DNA of 64,000 nucleotides from NCBI RefSeq assembly GCF_009674885.1, contig NZ_WKKA01000011.1, positions 1 to 64,000 of the forward strand. Direction: 5' to 3'. The notes beneath the pieces are model-generated. The model was not told the origin of the DNA and searched no databases. It saw only the letters and a program-made list of their open reading frames with translations. Origin of the DNA: Paracoccus sp. S-4012. Its GTDB lineage: Bacteria; Pseudomonadota; Alphaproteobacteria; Rhodobacterales; Rhodobacteraceae. This document shows, piece after piece, positions 8,635 to 16,144 of the stretch. A program made the translations under genes and the position numbers. The first letter of the stretch is position 1. Each line of letters opens with the position of its first letter.

Positions 8635-9409
8635 CTTGGTGTAGGGCTGCTGAAAGGCGATCGTAAAGTCGGACATATTCCGGATCAGCCAGCACGTCCG
8701 ATCTGGCCCTTGGGCGAGACCAAGGTATACGGACCTCGTCGATTATCCGGCCGGGTTCGGAGGCCATCACCAGGACCCGATCCGACATGAAGATCGCCTC
8801 ATCAATTGAGTGCGTCACGAGGAGTACAGATATCGAGAGATCGCTGATAAGCTTGGACACCTCCAACTGCAGGTTGGCTCGTGTTTGCGCGTCGAGCGCG
8901 CCGAGCGGCTCGTCCATCAGCAATAGGCGCGGGCCCGTTACTAGGCTTCGCGCGATTGCGACGCGCTGCTGCATCCCGCCGGAGAGCTGACGCGGGAAGT
9001 AGTCACCGCGGTTGTCGAGCCGAACCATTGAAAGCATCTCTTGGGCCCTGGACCTGGCCTCGGACTTGGGCACTCCCTGCGTTCTCAGCCCAAACTCGAC
9101 GTTTTGCCTCACCGTTTTCCAAGGGAATAGCGCAAAACTCTGAAAAACGATCCCCCGGTCGGCGCCGGGTCCGTTGATCGGAGCATTGCTGGCTTCTATG
9201 ATCCCGTGGCTAGGCCTGATGAAGCCGCCGATCATATATAGTAACGTTGATTTCCCGCACCCAGACGGCCCAATCAGACCGACCACTTCACGCTGTCCGA
9301 CGTTGAAGCTAACGTCACGTATGGCAGCGATCGATCGACGCAGCCGACGATCGTGGAAGATTTTTGTAACCGAAGAGACGGACAAGATAGCGGACTTAGT
9401 GGTGTGCAC
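8615..9409 (-). CDS. ABC transporter ATP-binding protein (NitT/TauT type)
   Basis: A 264-residue nucleotide-binding subunit. Walker A GPSGCGKST (about residue 50), Q-loop FQSFALFPW, signature LSGGMQQR, Walker B LLLMDEPLGALD and the switch His in VTHSIDEA are all intact, so it should hydrolyse ATP. Layout matches SsuB/TauB. It follows the binding-protein gene after 127 bases and overlaps the first permease gene. Powers import of the operon's substrate across the inner membrane. Confidence 0.92.
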   Translation of the reverse strand: MHTTKSAILSVSSVTKIFHDRRLRRSIAAIRDVSFNVGQREVVGLIGPSGCGKSTLLYMIGGFIRPSHGIIEASNAPINGPGADRGIVFQSFALFPWKTVRQNVEFGLRTQGVPKSEARSRAQEMLSMVRLDNRGDYFPRQLSGGMQQRVAIARSLVTGPRLLLMDEPLGALDAQTRANLQLEVSKLISDLSISVLLVTHSIDEAIFMSDRVLVMASEPGRIIDEVRIPWSRPRARSDVLADPEYVRLYDRLSAALHQDADDAD

Positions 9410-9536
9410 GAGCTAAAGCCTCCGGAACGTCCTCTCGCAAGCAATAGCCCGCACAACTCACGCACTATGCACCGCGACCCATGCTCTAGGCGGCGAATGG
9501 TCCCGCACGACCCGTTCGCCGCCCCCGAAATCTGAG

Positions 9537-10529
9537 CTATTCTAGACTTGAAAACTCCGGGTCCACGAGGCTAGCCGCGTCGATTTGCTGCTTGTGAAGA
9601 CCGACGTCGTGGAAAAATTCAAACGCTTTGTTGAGTGCCTCAACATTCAACTTCTGAGCCGGCGGCCGCTTGTAGTCCTCCTCAGTGTACATGTACGCAT
9701 CAAGAACATTGATATCCAGCCCCGTACTCTTTGCCGTTGCGGCGTTCGCCCTTTCTCTATTAGCCGGATCAAGCAACCAATCCTGAATGCTGGCGAGGTC
9801 GCGTGCAAAGCTCTTTGCGGCCTCGGGGTGCTGCTCTGTATAAGATCTGTTCATCATCGGCATAATGACTGGAAAATCGTCTACAACGTCCGCAATGCTG
9901 ACCAGCGGCTTGAAGTTCCCTGTCATCATTGCAGCGGCATAAAAGGGCTGTGCAAGCTCCCCTACCGCCGCTTGGCCTGCCAACAAGGAATCCGCCATCA
10001 ACGGGTAAGGAATCTGAACGGTGTTGTAGTCCTGACCCTCTTTAAGCCCTGCATCCTCAAGCGCGAGACGGAACACATAGTATGCGGTCCCGCCTGTGTT
10101 GCTCGCGGCACGCGTTTTTCCTGCAACGTCAGCCAGTGTTTCGATTCCGCTGTCAAGCGGTGTGACCAAAGTTGTGGAGAAGCCAGAACTCGATTCTACA
10201 ATCCAGGCGCCAAGGATAATTGGGTCGAAGCCTCTCTCGATCGCGGCTCCTATCGTCAGAGGATTGGCAGAAGCCGCGTCGATAATGCCAGCATGCATAG
10301 CCTGGATGGTAGGGGCCACGCTTTCATACTGACTCCAGACAATTTCGTAGTCCTTCCCCGCTCCCTGAAGGAGCTCCGGGTACTCCATCGCTGCGTAAAA
10401 GACATCATTGGCCGGAACCTGCCAGGCCACGCGAATGACAGGAATATCATCGGCGGCCGCCGGGCTTGAGCCCAAGGTAAGCAGCGACAGCGCTCCCGCG
10501 ACAGACGCTAACACATGCATCCGTGTCAT
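9537..10529 (-). CDS. ABC transporter periplasmic substrate-binding protein (NMT1/SsuA-like)
   Basis: First gene of the operon, 330 residues. A Sec signal peptide (MTRMHVLASVAGALSLLTLG, cleavage after about SSPAAA) exports it to the periplasm. The mature part has the type II binding-protein pattern of the NMT1/THI5/SsuA family: VAWQVPANDVFY at the start, IDAASANPLTIG and ASNTGGTAYY in the ligand-binding lobes. Start chosen at 10529 because GGGGAG lies about 10 bases upstream. Ligand cannot be read; the family binds pyrimidines, sulfonates, aromatic acids and bicarbonate/nitrate. Its leader has unusual hairpins (see separate entry). Confidence 0.9.
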   Translation of the reverse strand: MTRMHVLASVAGALSLLTLGSSPAAADDIPVIRVAWQVPANDVFYAAMEYPELLQGAGKDYEIVWSQYESVAPTIQAMHAGIIDAASANPLTIGAAIERGFDPIILGAWIVESSSGFSTTLVTPLDSGIETLADVAGKTRAASNTGGTAYYVFRLALEDAGLKEGQDYNTVQIPYPLMADSLLAGQAAVGELAQPFYAAAMMTGNFKPLVSIADVVDDFPVIMPMMNRSYTEQHPEAAKSFARDLASIQDWLLDPANRERANAATAKSTGLDINVLDAYMYTEEDYKRPPAQKLNVEALNKAFEFFHDVGLHKQQIDAASLVDPEFSSLE

Positions 10530-10556
10530 AAGTCTTGTTCTCCCCGCTGATTTTGC

Positions 10557-10615
10557 TGGCACAGGTTCGGATCTCCACCTGATGCTGCGCCAGGAGCCCC
10601 CACCCCGTGGCTCCT
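10557..10615 (-). promoter_or_regulatory. Structured leader upstream of the binding-protein gene
   Basis: Within 100 bases of the operon start two hairpins can be drawn. One pairs AGGAGCC (10592-10598) perfectly with GGCTCCT (10609-10615). The other pairs CAGGT (10562-10566) with ACCTG (10577-10581) inside an outer TGGC/GCCA stem (10557-10560 with 10589-10592). The Shine-Dalgarno follows just downstream. I tested it by eye against the conserved cores of TPP and guanidine-I riboswitches and found no match. It could be an uncharacterised regulatory leader, or chance pairing in GC-rich sequence. Confidence 0.3.
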
Positions 10616-11029
10616 ACCCTTTGGGCTAACAGAAAATATTTCAAGCCTCAATGGTTTTCGTGCGCAGTCTGTACTCCCCTATCATGGAGGAAAACGACCG
10701 TAGATGAGGGAGATCTTCGGCTGTCCACGGCTGTCGGCATGGTGTCCGAAGCCGTCGATGGGGCATTGTCATGTGTGGACGGCTCCTGTGACGCAAGGGT
10801 GTTTACAGGGCTGGGATGATCGATGCGGGTTCGGTCATGTGTCCGGCCTGTCGGCGCGGCACGCTGGCCGCTGGCCCTGATGATGTCCGCATGCCGGGCT
10901 CCCGATCAGAGGAGCGGACTCGAAGTCCGGACAACGCCCCGGGGTGTGCCTGGCTGCGGCTACCGTTCGATCCTCATCCTGCTTCCGGTCCCTGCATCAC
11001 ACCGGCCGGGTTACCCCGACCGGATCGGG
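10616..11029. other. Non-coding stretch between the catabolic operon and the IS110 remnant
   Basis: About 410 bases without a convincing gene. The part nearest the operon is AT-richer (around 10625-10660 on the minus strand) and probably holds its promoter, though I cannot fix a -35/-10 pair. The part from about 10800 onward is GC-rich like the adjoining IS110 sequence and is probably that element's non-coding end. Confidence 0.4.
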
Positions 11030-11659
11030 TCAGACCCTGAAATGAGCCTGATAGGTGCCGCCGCGCGCCATGAGAGCCCAGACGATCCGAGCGGTCTTGT
11101 TGGCGACGGCGACCGTGACCAGCCGTGCCGGCTTGCGGGCGAGGAGTGCGCGGAGCCAGGGTCCTGACGCGGTGTCATTGCGCGCCGCGCGCCGCACGAC
11201 CGAGGTCGCCCCGACGACCAGCAGGTGCCTGAGATAGCCGTTGCCCTTGCGCGAGATCGATCCCAGCCGTGGCTTGCCGCCGGTGGAGTTCTGGCGCGGC
11301 ACCAGTCCCAAGAAGGCGGCAAGATCCCGGCCGGAGCGAAATGCCGCCGGGTTCTCGATGCTGGCGGCGAGGGCGGTTGCGGTGAGGACGCCCACCCCCG
11401 GAATGGTTTCCAGCCGCTGGCTGGTTTCATCGGCCCGGTGCCAGGCGATCAGCTTGCGCTCGAGTGCCCGGATCCCCTGGCCAAGGCTTTCCAACTGGGC
11501 GGCGAATACCTGGAGGGTCGAGCGCAGCAGTTCGGGCAGCCCGGCCATGGCCTCGTCCTCCTTCAGCCGTTGCAGGGCATTCAGGGTATTGCGCGGTCCC
11601 AGTGCGACGACGATCCCGAACTCGGCCAGTTGTGCCCGCGCGGCATTGAGCAGCATGGT
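11030..11659 (-). pseudogene. IS110-family transposase, C-terminal fragment
   Basis: The frame encodes the Transposase_20 half of an IS110/IS1111-type transposase: IPGVGVLTATALAA, GRDLAAFLGLVPRQNS and GSISRKGNGYLRHLL are the family's hallmark strings. The N-terminal DEDD catalytic half is missing: reading upstream, coding homology stops exactly at the left end of the IS21 element (11660). The first residues (MLLNAARAQLAEFGI) correspond to the middle of a full protein. Its lost half is not on the far side of the IS21 element, so deletion or recombination followed the insertion. Confidence 0.85.
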
Positions 11660-11772
11660 TGTGGAGAGGCGCGCAATAAGGACCCCGTTTCCGGGGTGAT
11701 CGGCTTCCAAAAGGGACCCCCTCGGCGATGGGGTTCACAGTGCACTCGAGGTTTTCGGGAGCCGAGTTTGGG

Positions 11773-13271
11773 ATGCTGGTTGTGGAGACGATTGCCAAGA
11801 TCCGCCGGGCACATTTTGTTCAGGGCAAGCCGATCAAGCAGATCTGCCGCGAGCTGAAGCTGTCGCGGAAGGTTGTCCGGAAGGTTCTGCGGTCGGAGGA
11901 GACCGCCTTCGAGTACAGGCGCAGCGTCCAGCCGCAGCCGAAGCTCGGCGCGTGACGGGACGAGCTCGACCGGCTGCTGGCGGCGAATGCCGCGCGGAGC
12001 AGCCGGGAGCGGGTGACGCTGCTGCGGGTCTTCGAGGACCTCCGCGGTCTGGGCTACGAGGGCGGGTATGACGCCGTCCGGCGCTACGCCGCGGCCTGGC
12101 GACGGGCGGGAAGCACGGGGACGTCGGCGGCCTTCGTTCCGCTGAGCTTCGATCCGGGCGAGGCTATCAGTTCGACTGGAGCCACGAGGTCGTGCTGATC
12201 GACGGCGTCACCGTGACGGTGAAGGTGGCGCATATGCGGCTCTGCCACAGCCGGATGCCGTTCGTTCGAGCGTATCCCCGCGAGACCCAGGAGATGGTGT
12301 TCGACGCCCACGACCGGGCCTTCGCCTTCTACAAGGGTGCCTGCACGCGGGGCATCTACGATAACATGAAGACGGCGGTGGACGCGATCTTCGTGGGCAA
12401 GGAGCGCGCCTACAACCGGCGGTTCCAGCAGATGTGCAGCCATTATCTCGTCGATCCGGTGGCCTGCACACCGGCCTCGGGCTGGGAGAAGGGACAGGTC
12501 GAGAACCAGGTCGGCACGATCCGCGAGCGGCTGTTCTCGCCGCGGGTGCGGGTGAAGAGCATGGAAGAACTCAACGACTGGCTCGTCGACCAGTGCGTCG
12601 CCCAGGCGAAGCTCCAGGCCCATCCGGAGATCGGTGGCAAGACCGTCTGGGAGGTCTTCGAGGAAGAAAGGGCGAGCCTCGTGCCGTATCGCGGCCGCTT
12701 CGACGGGTTCCACGCCGTCCAGGCCTCGGTCTCGAAGACCTGCCTGGTGCGTTTCGACAACAACAAGTACTCCGTCCAGGCGAGCGCCGTCGGCCGCCCG
12801 GTGGAGGTGCGCGCCTATGCCGACCGCATCGAGCTGCGCCAGGACGGGCGTGTCGTCGGCGAGCATGCCCGCGCCTTCGGCCGGGGCGGAGTAGTCTACA
12901 ACCCGTGGCACTACGTGCCGGTACTGGCTCGCAAGCCCGGCGCCCTGCGCAACGGCGCGCCGTTCAAGCACTGGGTGCCGCCGGCCGGCATCGAGCGGGT
13001 GCGCCGCAAGCTTCGTGCCGCGCCGGACGGCGACCGCCAGATGGTGGAGATCCTCGGCGCCGTGCTGACCGACGGCTTGCCCTCGGTCGAGGCCGCCTGC
13101 GCCGAGGCGCTGAGCGAGGGCGTCCATTCCGCTGACGTCATCCTCAACATCCTGGCCCGGCGCCGCGATCCGGGACCGCCGGTCACGATCATGACGCCCG
13201 AGGCGCTGCGGCTGGCCTGCGCGCCGGTCGCCGACTGCACCCGCTACGACAGCCTCAGGAGGGCGATCTGA
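11773..13271 (+). pseudogene. istA: IS21 transposase istA, disrupted by a stop codon and a frameshift
   Basis: The reading begins at ATG 11773 with the helix-turn-helix (IKQICRELKLSRKVVRKVL) and runs to an in-frame TGA at 11953-11955, most simply a CGA-to-TGA change. The same frame continues to about 12162, where GAGGCTATCAG lacks one base compared with the expected GAGGCCTATCAG; the catalytic rve domain (QFDWSHEVVLIDG onward) is then in the next frame to 13271. Full length would be about 500 residues, normal for IstA. Two independent lesions mean no functional transposase. Confidence 0.88.
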
Positions 13272-13999
13272 TGGAGCGTTCCCAAGTCCTCGAAGCCATG
13301 GGCGAGCTCAAGCTCTTCGGCATGCGCGGCGCCTACGACGAGATCGTCACCACCGCCGTGAAGCGGCAGCACGAGCCGCAGCGGGTAATCGGCGACCTCC
13401 TCGAGGCCGAGATCAACGAGAAGAAGGCGCGCTCGATCAAGTACCCGATGACGATCGCCAAGCTGCCGCTGGCCAAGGACATCGACGACTTCAACTTCGA
13501 CGCGGCCGTGGTGAACGAGACCCTGCTGCGCGACCTCGCCGGCGGCGGCTTCCTCGAGCAGCAGCGCAACGTCGTGCTGATCGGCGGCACCGGCACCGGC
13601 AAGAGCCACGCCGCCATTGCCATCGCGCGCGCCTGCATCCGCCGCGGCGCCCGCGGCCGCTTCTTCAACGTCGTCGACCTCGTCAACAAGCTCGAGGCCG
13701 AGACCCGCGCCGGCCGCCAGGGCCGCATCGCCGATCATCTCACCCGCCTCGACTTCGTCGTCCTCGCCGAGCTCGGCTACCTGCCCTTCGCCCAGTCCGG
13801 CGGCCAGCTGCTCTTTCACCTGATCAGCCGCCTCTACGAGCGCACCTCGGTCATCGTCACGACGAACCTCGCCTTCGGGGAGTGGCCCAGCGTCTTCGGC
13901 GACGCCAAGATGACCACCGCGCTCCTCGACAGGCTCACCCACCACTGCGACATCGTCGAGACCGGCAACGAGAGCTGGCGCTTCAAGAACCGCGCCTGA
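13271..13999 (+). CDS. istB: IS21 helper ATPase IstB (Walker B altered)
   Basis: A 242-residue AAA+ ATPase that assists IstA in target choice. Walker A is intact (GGTGTGKSH, about residue 100), the sensor region IVTTNLAF and the C-terminal [14 protein letters not shown] are typical. The Walker B stretch reads [11 protein letters not shown], where the family has L-D-E-L-G-Y-L-P, so the Mg-binding Asp is Ala (codon GCC). ATG overlaps the istA stop by one base. Full-length frame but probably an inactive ATPase, in keeping with the broken istA. Confidence 0.9.
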   Translation: MERSQVLEAMGELKLFGMRGAYDEIVTTAVKRQHEPQRVIGDLLEAEINEKKARSIKYPMTIAKLPLAKDIDDFNFDAAVVNETLLRDLAGGGFLEQQRNVVLIGGTGTGKSHAAIAIARACIRRGARGRFFNVVDLVNKLEAETRAGRQGRIADHLTRLDFVVLAELGYLPFAQSGGQLLFHLISRLYERTSVIVTTNLAFGEWPSVFGDAKMTTALLDRLTHHCDIVETGNESWRFKNRA

Positions 14000-14009
14000 T
14001 CCCACAGCG

Positions 14010-14084
14010 CCCCCCCCCCCCCCCGGAGCAGAACCCGGCCCGTCTCCGCCACCCGCACCGCTCCGCCGGGCCGGGTTCTGCTCC
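14010..14084. repeat. 14-C homopolymer followed by a perfect 17-bp hairpin
   Basis: Directly after istB, 14010-14023 is an uninterrupted run of C. The next 17 bases (14024-14040, GGAGCAGAACCCGGCCC) pair perfectly with 14068-14084 across a 27-base loop. It could end istAB transcription, although no T-run follows. The C-run is a likely site for sequencing or replication slippage. Confidence 0.75.
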
Positions 14085-14145
14085 TCGCCCAGCCGGGGTC
14101 CCTTGTCGACGCCGATAGGGGGTCCCGTTTCCGTGCTGGTTGACA

Positions 14146-14413
14146 GCTCGAGGAAGCCGGGGAAGTAGCTGCCCTTGCGCAGCTTCGGGATGCGCAGCTC
14201 GACCGTGCCGGCCCGCGTCTCCCAGTCCCGGTCGCGGTAGCCGTTGCGCTGCGCCCGGCGCGCGGGGTCCTTCTCCCCGTAGGCCGCGCCTGTCACGGCG
14301 CCGACCTCCAGCTCCATCAGCCGTTCGGCCGCGAAGCCGATCATCTCGCGCAGCAGATCCGCGTCAGGGGCCTTCTCCACGAGATCGCGGAAGTTCATCA
14401 TGTCGGTGGTCAT
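14146..14413 (-). pseudogene. IS256-family transposase, N-terminal fragment
   Basis: About 89 codons of a mutator-type transposase from ATG 14413: [36 protein letters not shown] and [15 protein letters not shown] are classic IS256 N-terminal strings. Homology ends at FPGFLE, where the right end of the IS21 element (14145) has been inserted; the remaining three quarters, with the DDE residues, are absent. Upstream, 14414-14510 probably contains this element's terminal region, including TACACCACG at 14492-14500. Confidence 0.85.
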
Positions 14414-14623
14414 CGGTGAAAGCTCCGGTCCAGGTTGGTGTCAGCAACCAGACCCTACCGGAACAGCGCCGGTGACCACCTCCGACAGGACTACACCACG
14501 CTGGGGGACAGCATCGGTGGAGGCGCCAAACTGACGGGTTGCGCCCGCCTCTTGTGGTGGTTCAAACTTGCGGCGCGATCGATTTCACCGAGGTGCCGCG
14601 CATCGAAAGCGGAGCCCCGCGCC

Positions 14624-15238
14624 ATGACGCAACGCCGCAGCCATATGAAAGCCCGTCTTGGGGCGCTGTCCATGATCGCCTTCCTGGTTGCGACACAGGC
14701 GGGCGCTCAGGCAAGTGGGAGCGATTTCCCGACTGCGAAGGAGATCTGGCGGCATCTGTACCCGCCGCCCGACCAGACCTCCGAGCCCGAGCCCGAGCCC
14801 ATGGCTGCACCTGCTCCGACCCCCAAGCCCACACCACCCGCTTCGGCCGCACCCCGACCAAGCGCGCCTGCTACCGAGACCTCGCCAAGTGCACCTGCTG
14901 CTGCGTCCCGGCCGAGTGTGCCCCAGGCCACCACGATCGTACCGTCCCGCACGCTGGCTCAGGCGCGGGTCGTGATCCACTATCCCGAACGCGGCGGATA
15001 CGAGCGATCCGAGGAGTTGGTCCGCCTCCTGCGTGCCGCAGGCACCGCCGAGGTCGAGACCCGCCCGGTCCGTTATTCGGTCGAACGGCAGAGCGTCCGC
15101 TATTTCCACGCAGCCGACCGGGACGTGTCGGGCATCATCGGCGACATGGTAGGCGGAGGCGGTCGGGCGACTGTGTCCGACTTTACCCATTTCCAACCGT
15201 CGCCCAGGAACGGCACCGTTGAGATTTGGTTGCCCTAG
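14624..15238 (+). CDS. Secreted proline-rich protein with C-terminal LytR_C-like domain
   Basis: 204 residues from ATG 14624 (GCGGAG upstream; a second ATG at 14645 would start exactly at the signal peptide KARLGALSMIAFLVATQAGA). After the signal peptide comes a low-complexity Pro/Ala/Ser/Glu linker (about residues 50-110), then a folded domain with VVIHYPERGGYE, VRYFHAADRD and the ending FTHFQPSPRNGTVEIWLP, resembling LytR C-terminal-type domains seen in envelope proteins. Probably periplasmic. Base composition is like the core genome. Function unknown. Confidence 0.65.
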   Translation: MTQRRSHMKARLGALSMIAFLVATQAGAQASGSDFPTAKEIWRHLYPPPDQTSEPEPEPMAAPAPTPKPTPPASAAPRPSAPATETSPSAPAAASRPSVPQATTIVPSRTLAQARVVIHYPERGGYERSEELVRLLRAAGTAEVETRPVRYSVERQSVRYFHAADRDVSGIIGDMVGGGGRATVSDFTHFQPSPRNGTVEIWLP

Positions 15239-15450
15239 TCTCTGTTCTTCCTTCTGTGTGACTTTAGCGGCGGCACGGCACCGCGGCCGCCCTCAGAGCG
15301 CGTATCCCCGACTGCGCTTCGCCCTCAGCAGGATCAAGAAGGCGGCCTCTGCCTGTTGAGGCTCGTTGAACCACTCCGTCCGGCTCCGGCCCGAGGTCCC
15401 GATCCGCCCCCTGTGGCGGACCACCCCGCACTCGCCGGGATCCGGCGTCG

Positions 15451-15636
15451 ATGAGCAGCACCATGTTCTTCGGCGTGATCAGCGCGGTGCTAATCGCGGA
15501 GGCGGCCACGGCGATGATCCTCTACGGATGGATCCGCGTTGCGCGAGAAAACAGCTTCGACTGGCACTCCGCGGGGGCGATGATCACGGGCTGCGGGATC
15601 AGGATCATCTCGATGCTGATCTACCGTGCGGCCTGA
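15451..15636 (+). CDS. Small predicted membrane protein
   Basis: 61 residues with a hydrophobic segment at about 6-28 (FFGVISAVLIAEAATAMILYG) and a second weak one at the C terminus. No family recognised. The Shine-Dalgarno is poor (GGGATCC region), so this may be spurious. The preceding 210 bases (15239-15450) hold nothing I can support. Confidence 0.3.
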   Translation: MSSTMFFGVISAVLIAEAATAMILYGWIRVARENSFDWHSAGAMITGCGIRIISMLIYRAA

Positions 15637-15702
15637 AGGCGCGGCTCACCTGGTGGCAGATGCCCGCCGCGTCCTCGTTCGGGAGCCGGAACAGGGCTTC
15701 GA

Positions 15703-15921
15703 TCATTGGTCGTCGTCCTCCTCATGCGTGCCGTCGCGCTTGGCGCAGTCGGTCAGCGTCTCGTGGATGTCCTCGGCCAGGCTGACCCTCTGCTCGAAGG
15801 TCAGCCGGGCGATGATGCGCTCCTCCGTCGGCGGCCGCGGGTCGTCCTCGGCGCAGAGGCCAGCACTGCGCTCGGCCGTGTGGTGGAGCAGGAAGCGGCG
15901 GGGGTGCGCGGCGAGGGTCAT
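15703..15921 (-). CDS. Small hypothetical protein with acidic tail
   Basis: 72 residues; basic/His-rich N terminus, central helix-prone stretch (RLTFEQRVSLAEDIHETL) and an Asp/Glu tail. Third codon positions are strongly G/C, which favours real coding. No start-proximal ribosome-binding site is visible and the frame is open a little upstream, so it may be a fragment. No family recognised. Confidence 0.35.
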   Translation of the reverse strand: MTLAAHPRRFLLHHTAERSAGLCAEDDPRPPTEERIIARLTFEQRVSLAEDIHETLTDCAKRDGTHEEDDDQ

Positions 15922-16081
15922 GCGGACGCCGACACGGACGCTCGCGCACGCTTCTGGATGATCCCTACGGGCGCAGCTTCAACCACGGACAGATTCGGCG
16001 CTGTTCCGAGGTTCAAACCTTGTTTTGCGTTTGTCCGACCTGTGTTCCGGTGATATGTGCTTGATTCTAAGGGGTCCGCCT

Positions 16082-16129
16082 CGGATTGCAAATCCGTGAA
16101 GACCGGTTCGATTCCGGTACCCACCTCCA
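16082..16129 (+). other. 3' part of a tRNA-Cys(GCA) gene: probable island attachment site remnant
   Basis: The bases form an anticodon arm with loop TTGCAAA (anticodon GCA at 16088-16090), a variable loop, a perfect T arm (ACCGG-TTCGATT-CCGGT), and an acceptor 3' strand ACCCACC-T-CCA. The matching 5' acceptor strand (GGTGGGT) and a D arm are not present upstream, where the sequence instead reads like unrelated DNA, and the first anticodon-stem pair is lost. This is what remains on one side when an integrase inserts DNA into a tRNA gene. waaA starts 15 bases after the end. Confidence 0.75.
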
Positions 16130-16144
16130 AGACCTCCCAAGCGC

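Larger units (their letters stand above)
11660..14145 (+). mobile_element. IS21-family insertion sequence (2486 bp, decayed)
   Basis: Both ends begin TGT and carry the motif GGACCCC at the same distance: 11660-11686 on the left and 14119-14145 (reverse complement) on the right are each 27 bases from TGT to the end of GGACCCC. A second AAGGGACCCC-type copy lies further in at each end, as expected for the repeated transposase-binding sites of IS21 elements. Inside are istA (broken) and istB. The flanks differ (IS110 on the left, IS256 on the right) and I see no target duplication, so the surroundings have recombined since insertion. Confidence 0.8.

Noticed and set aside
10557..10615. TPP or guanidine riboswitch ahead of the NMT1/SsuA-type importer
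   Set aside because: The conserved cores of these classes (CTGAGA with ACC-TGATC for TPP, the guanidine-I boxes) are not present in order.
13244..14413. 389-codon minus-strand frame read as one protein
   Set aside because: Only the first 89 codons are IS256 transposase; the rest is the antisense of istB joined by the IS21 insertion.
15918..16130. Minus-strand frame beginning MEVGTGIEPVFTDLQS
   Set aside because: It runs antisense through the tRNA-Cys remnant; this type of 'protein' is a well-known false call over tRNA genes.
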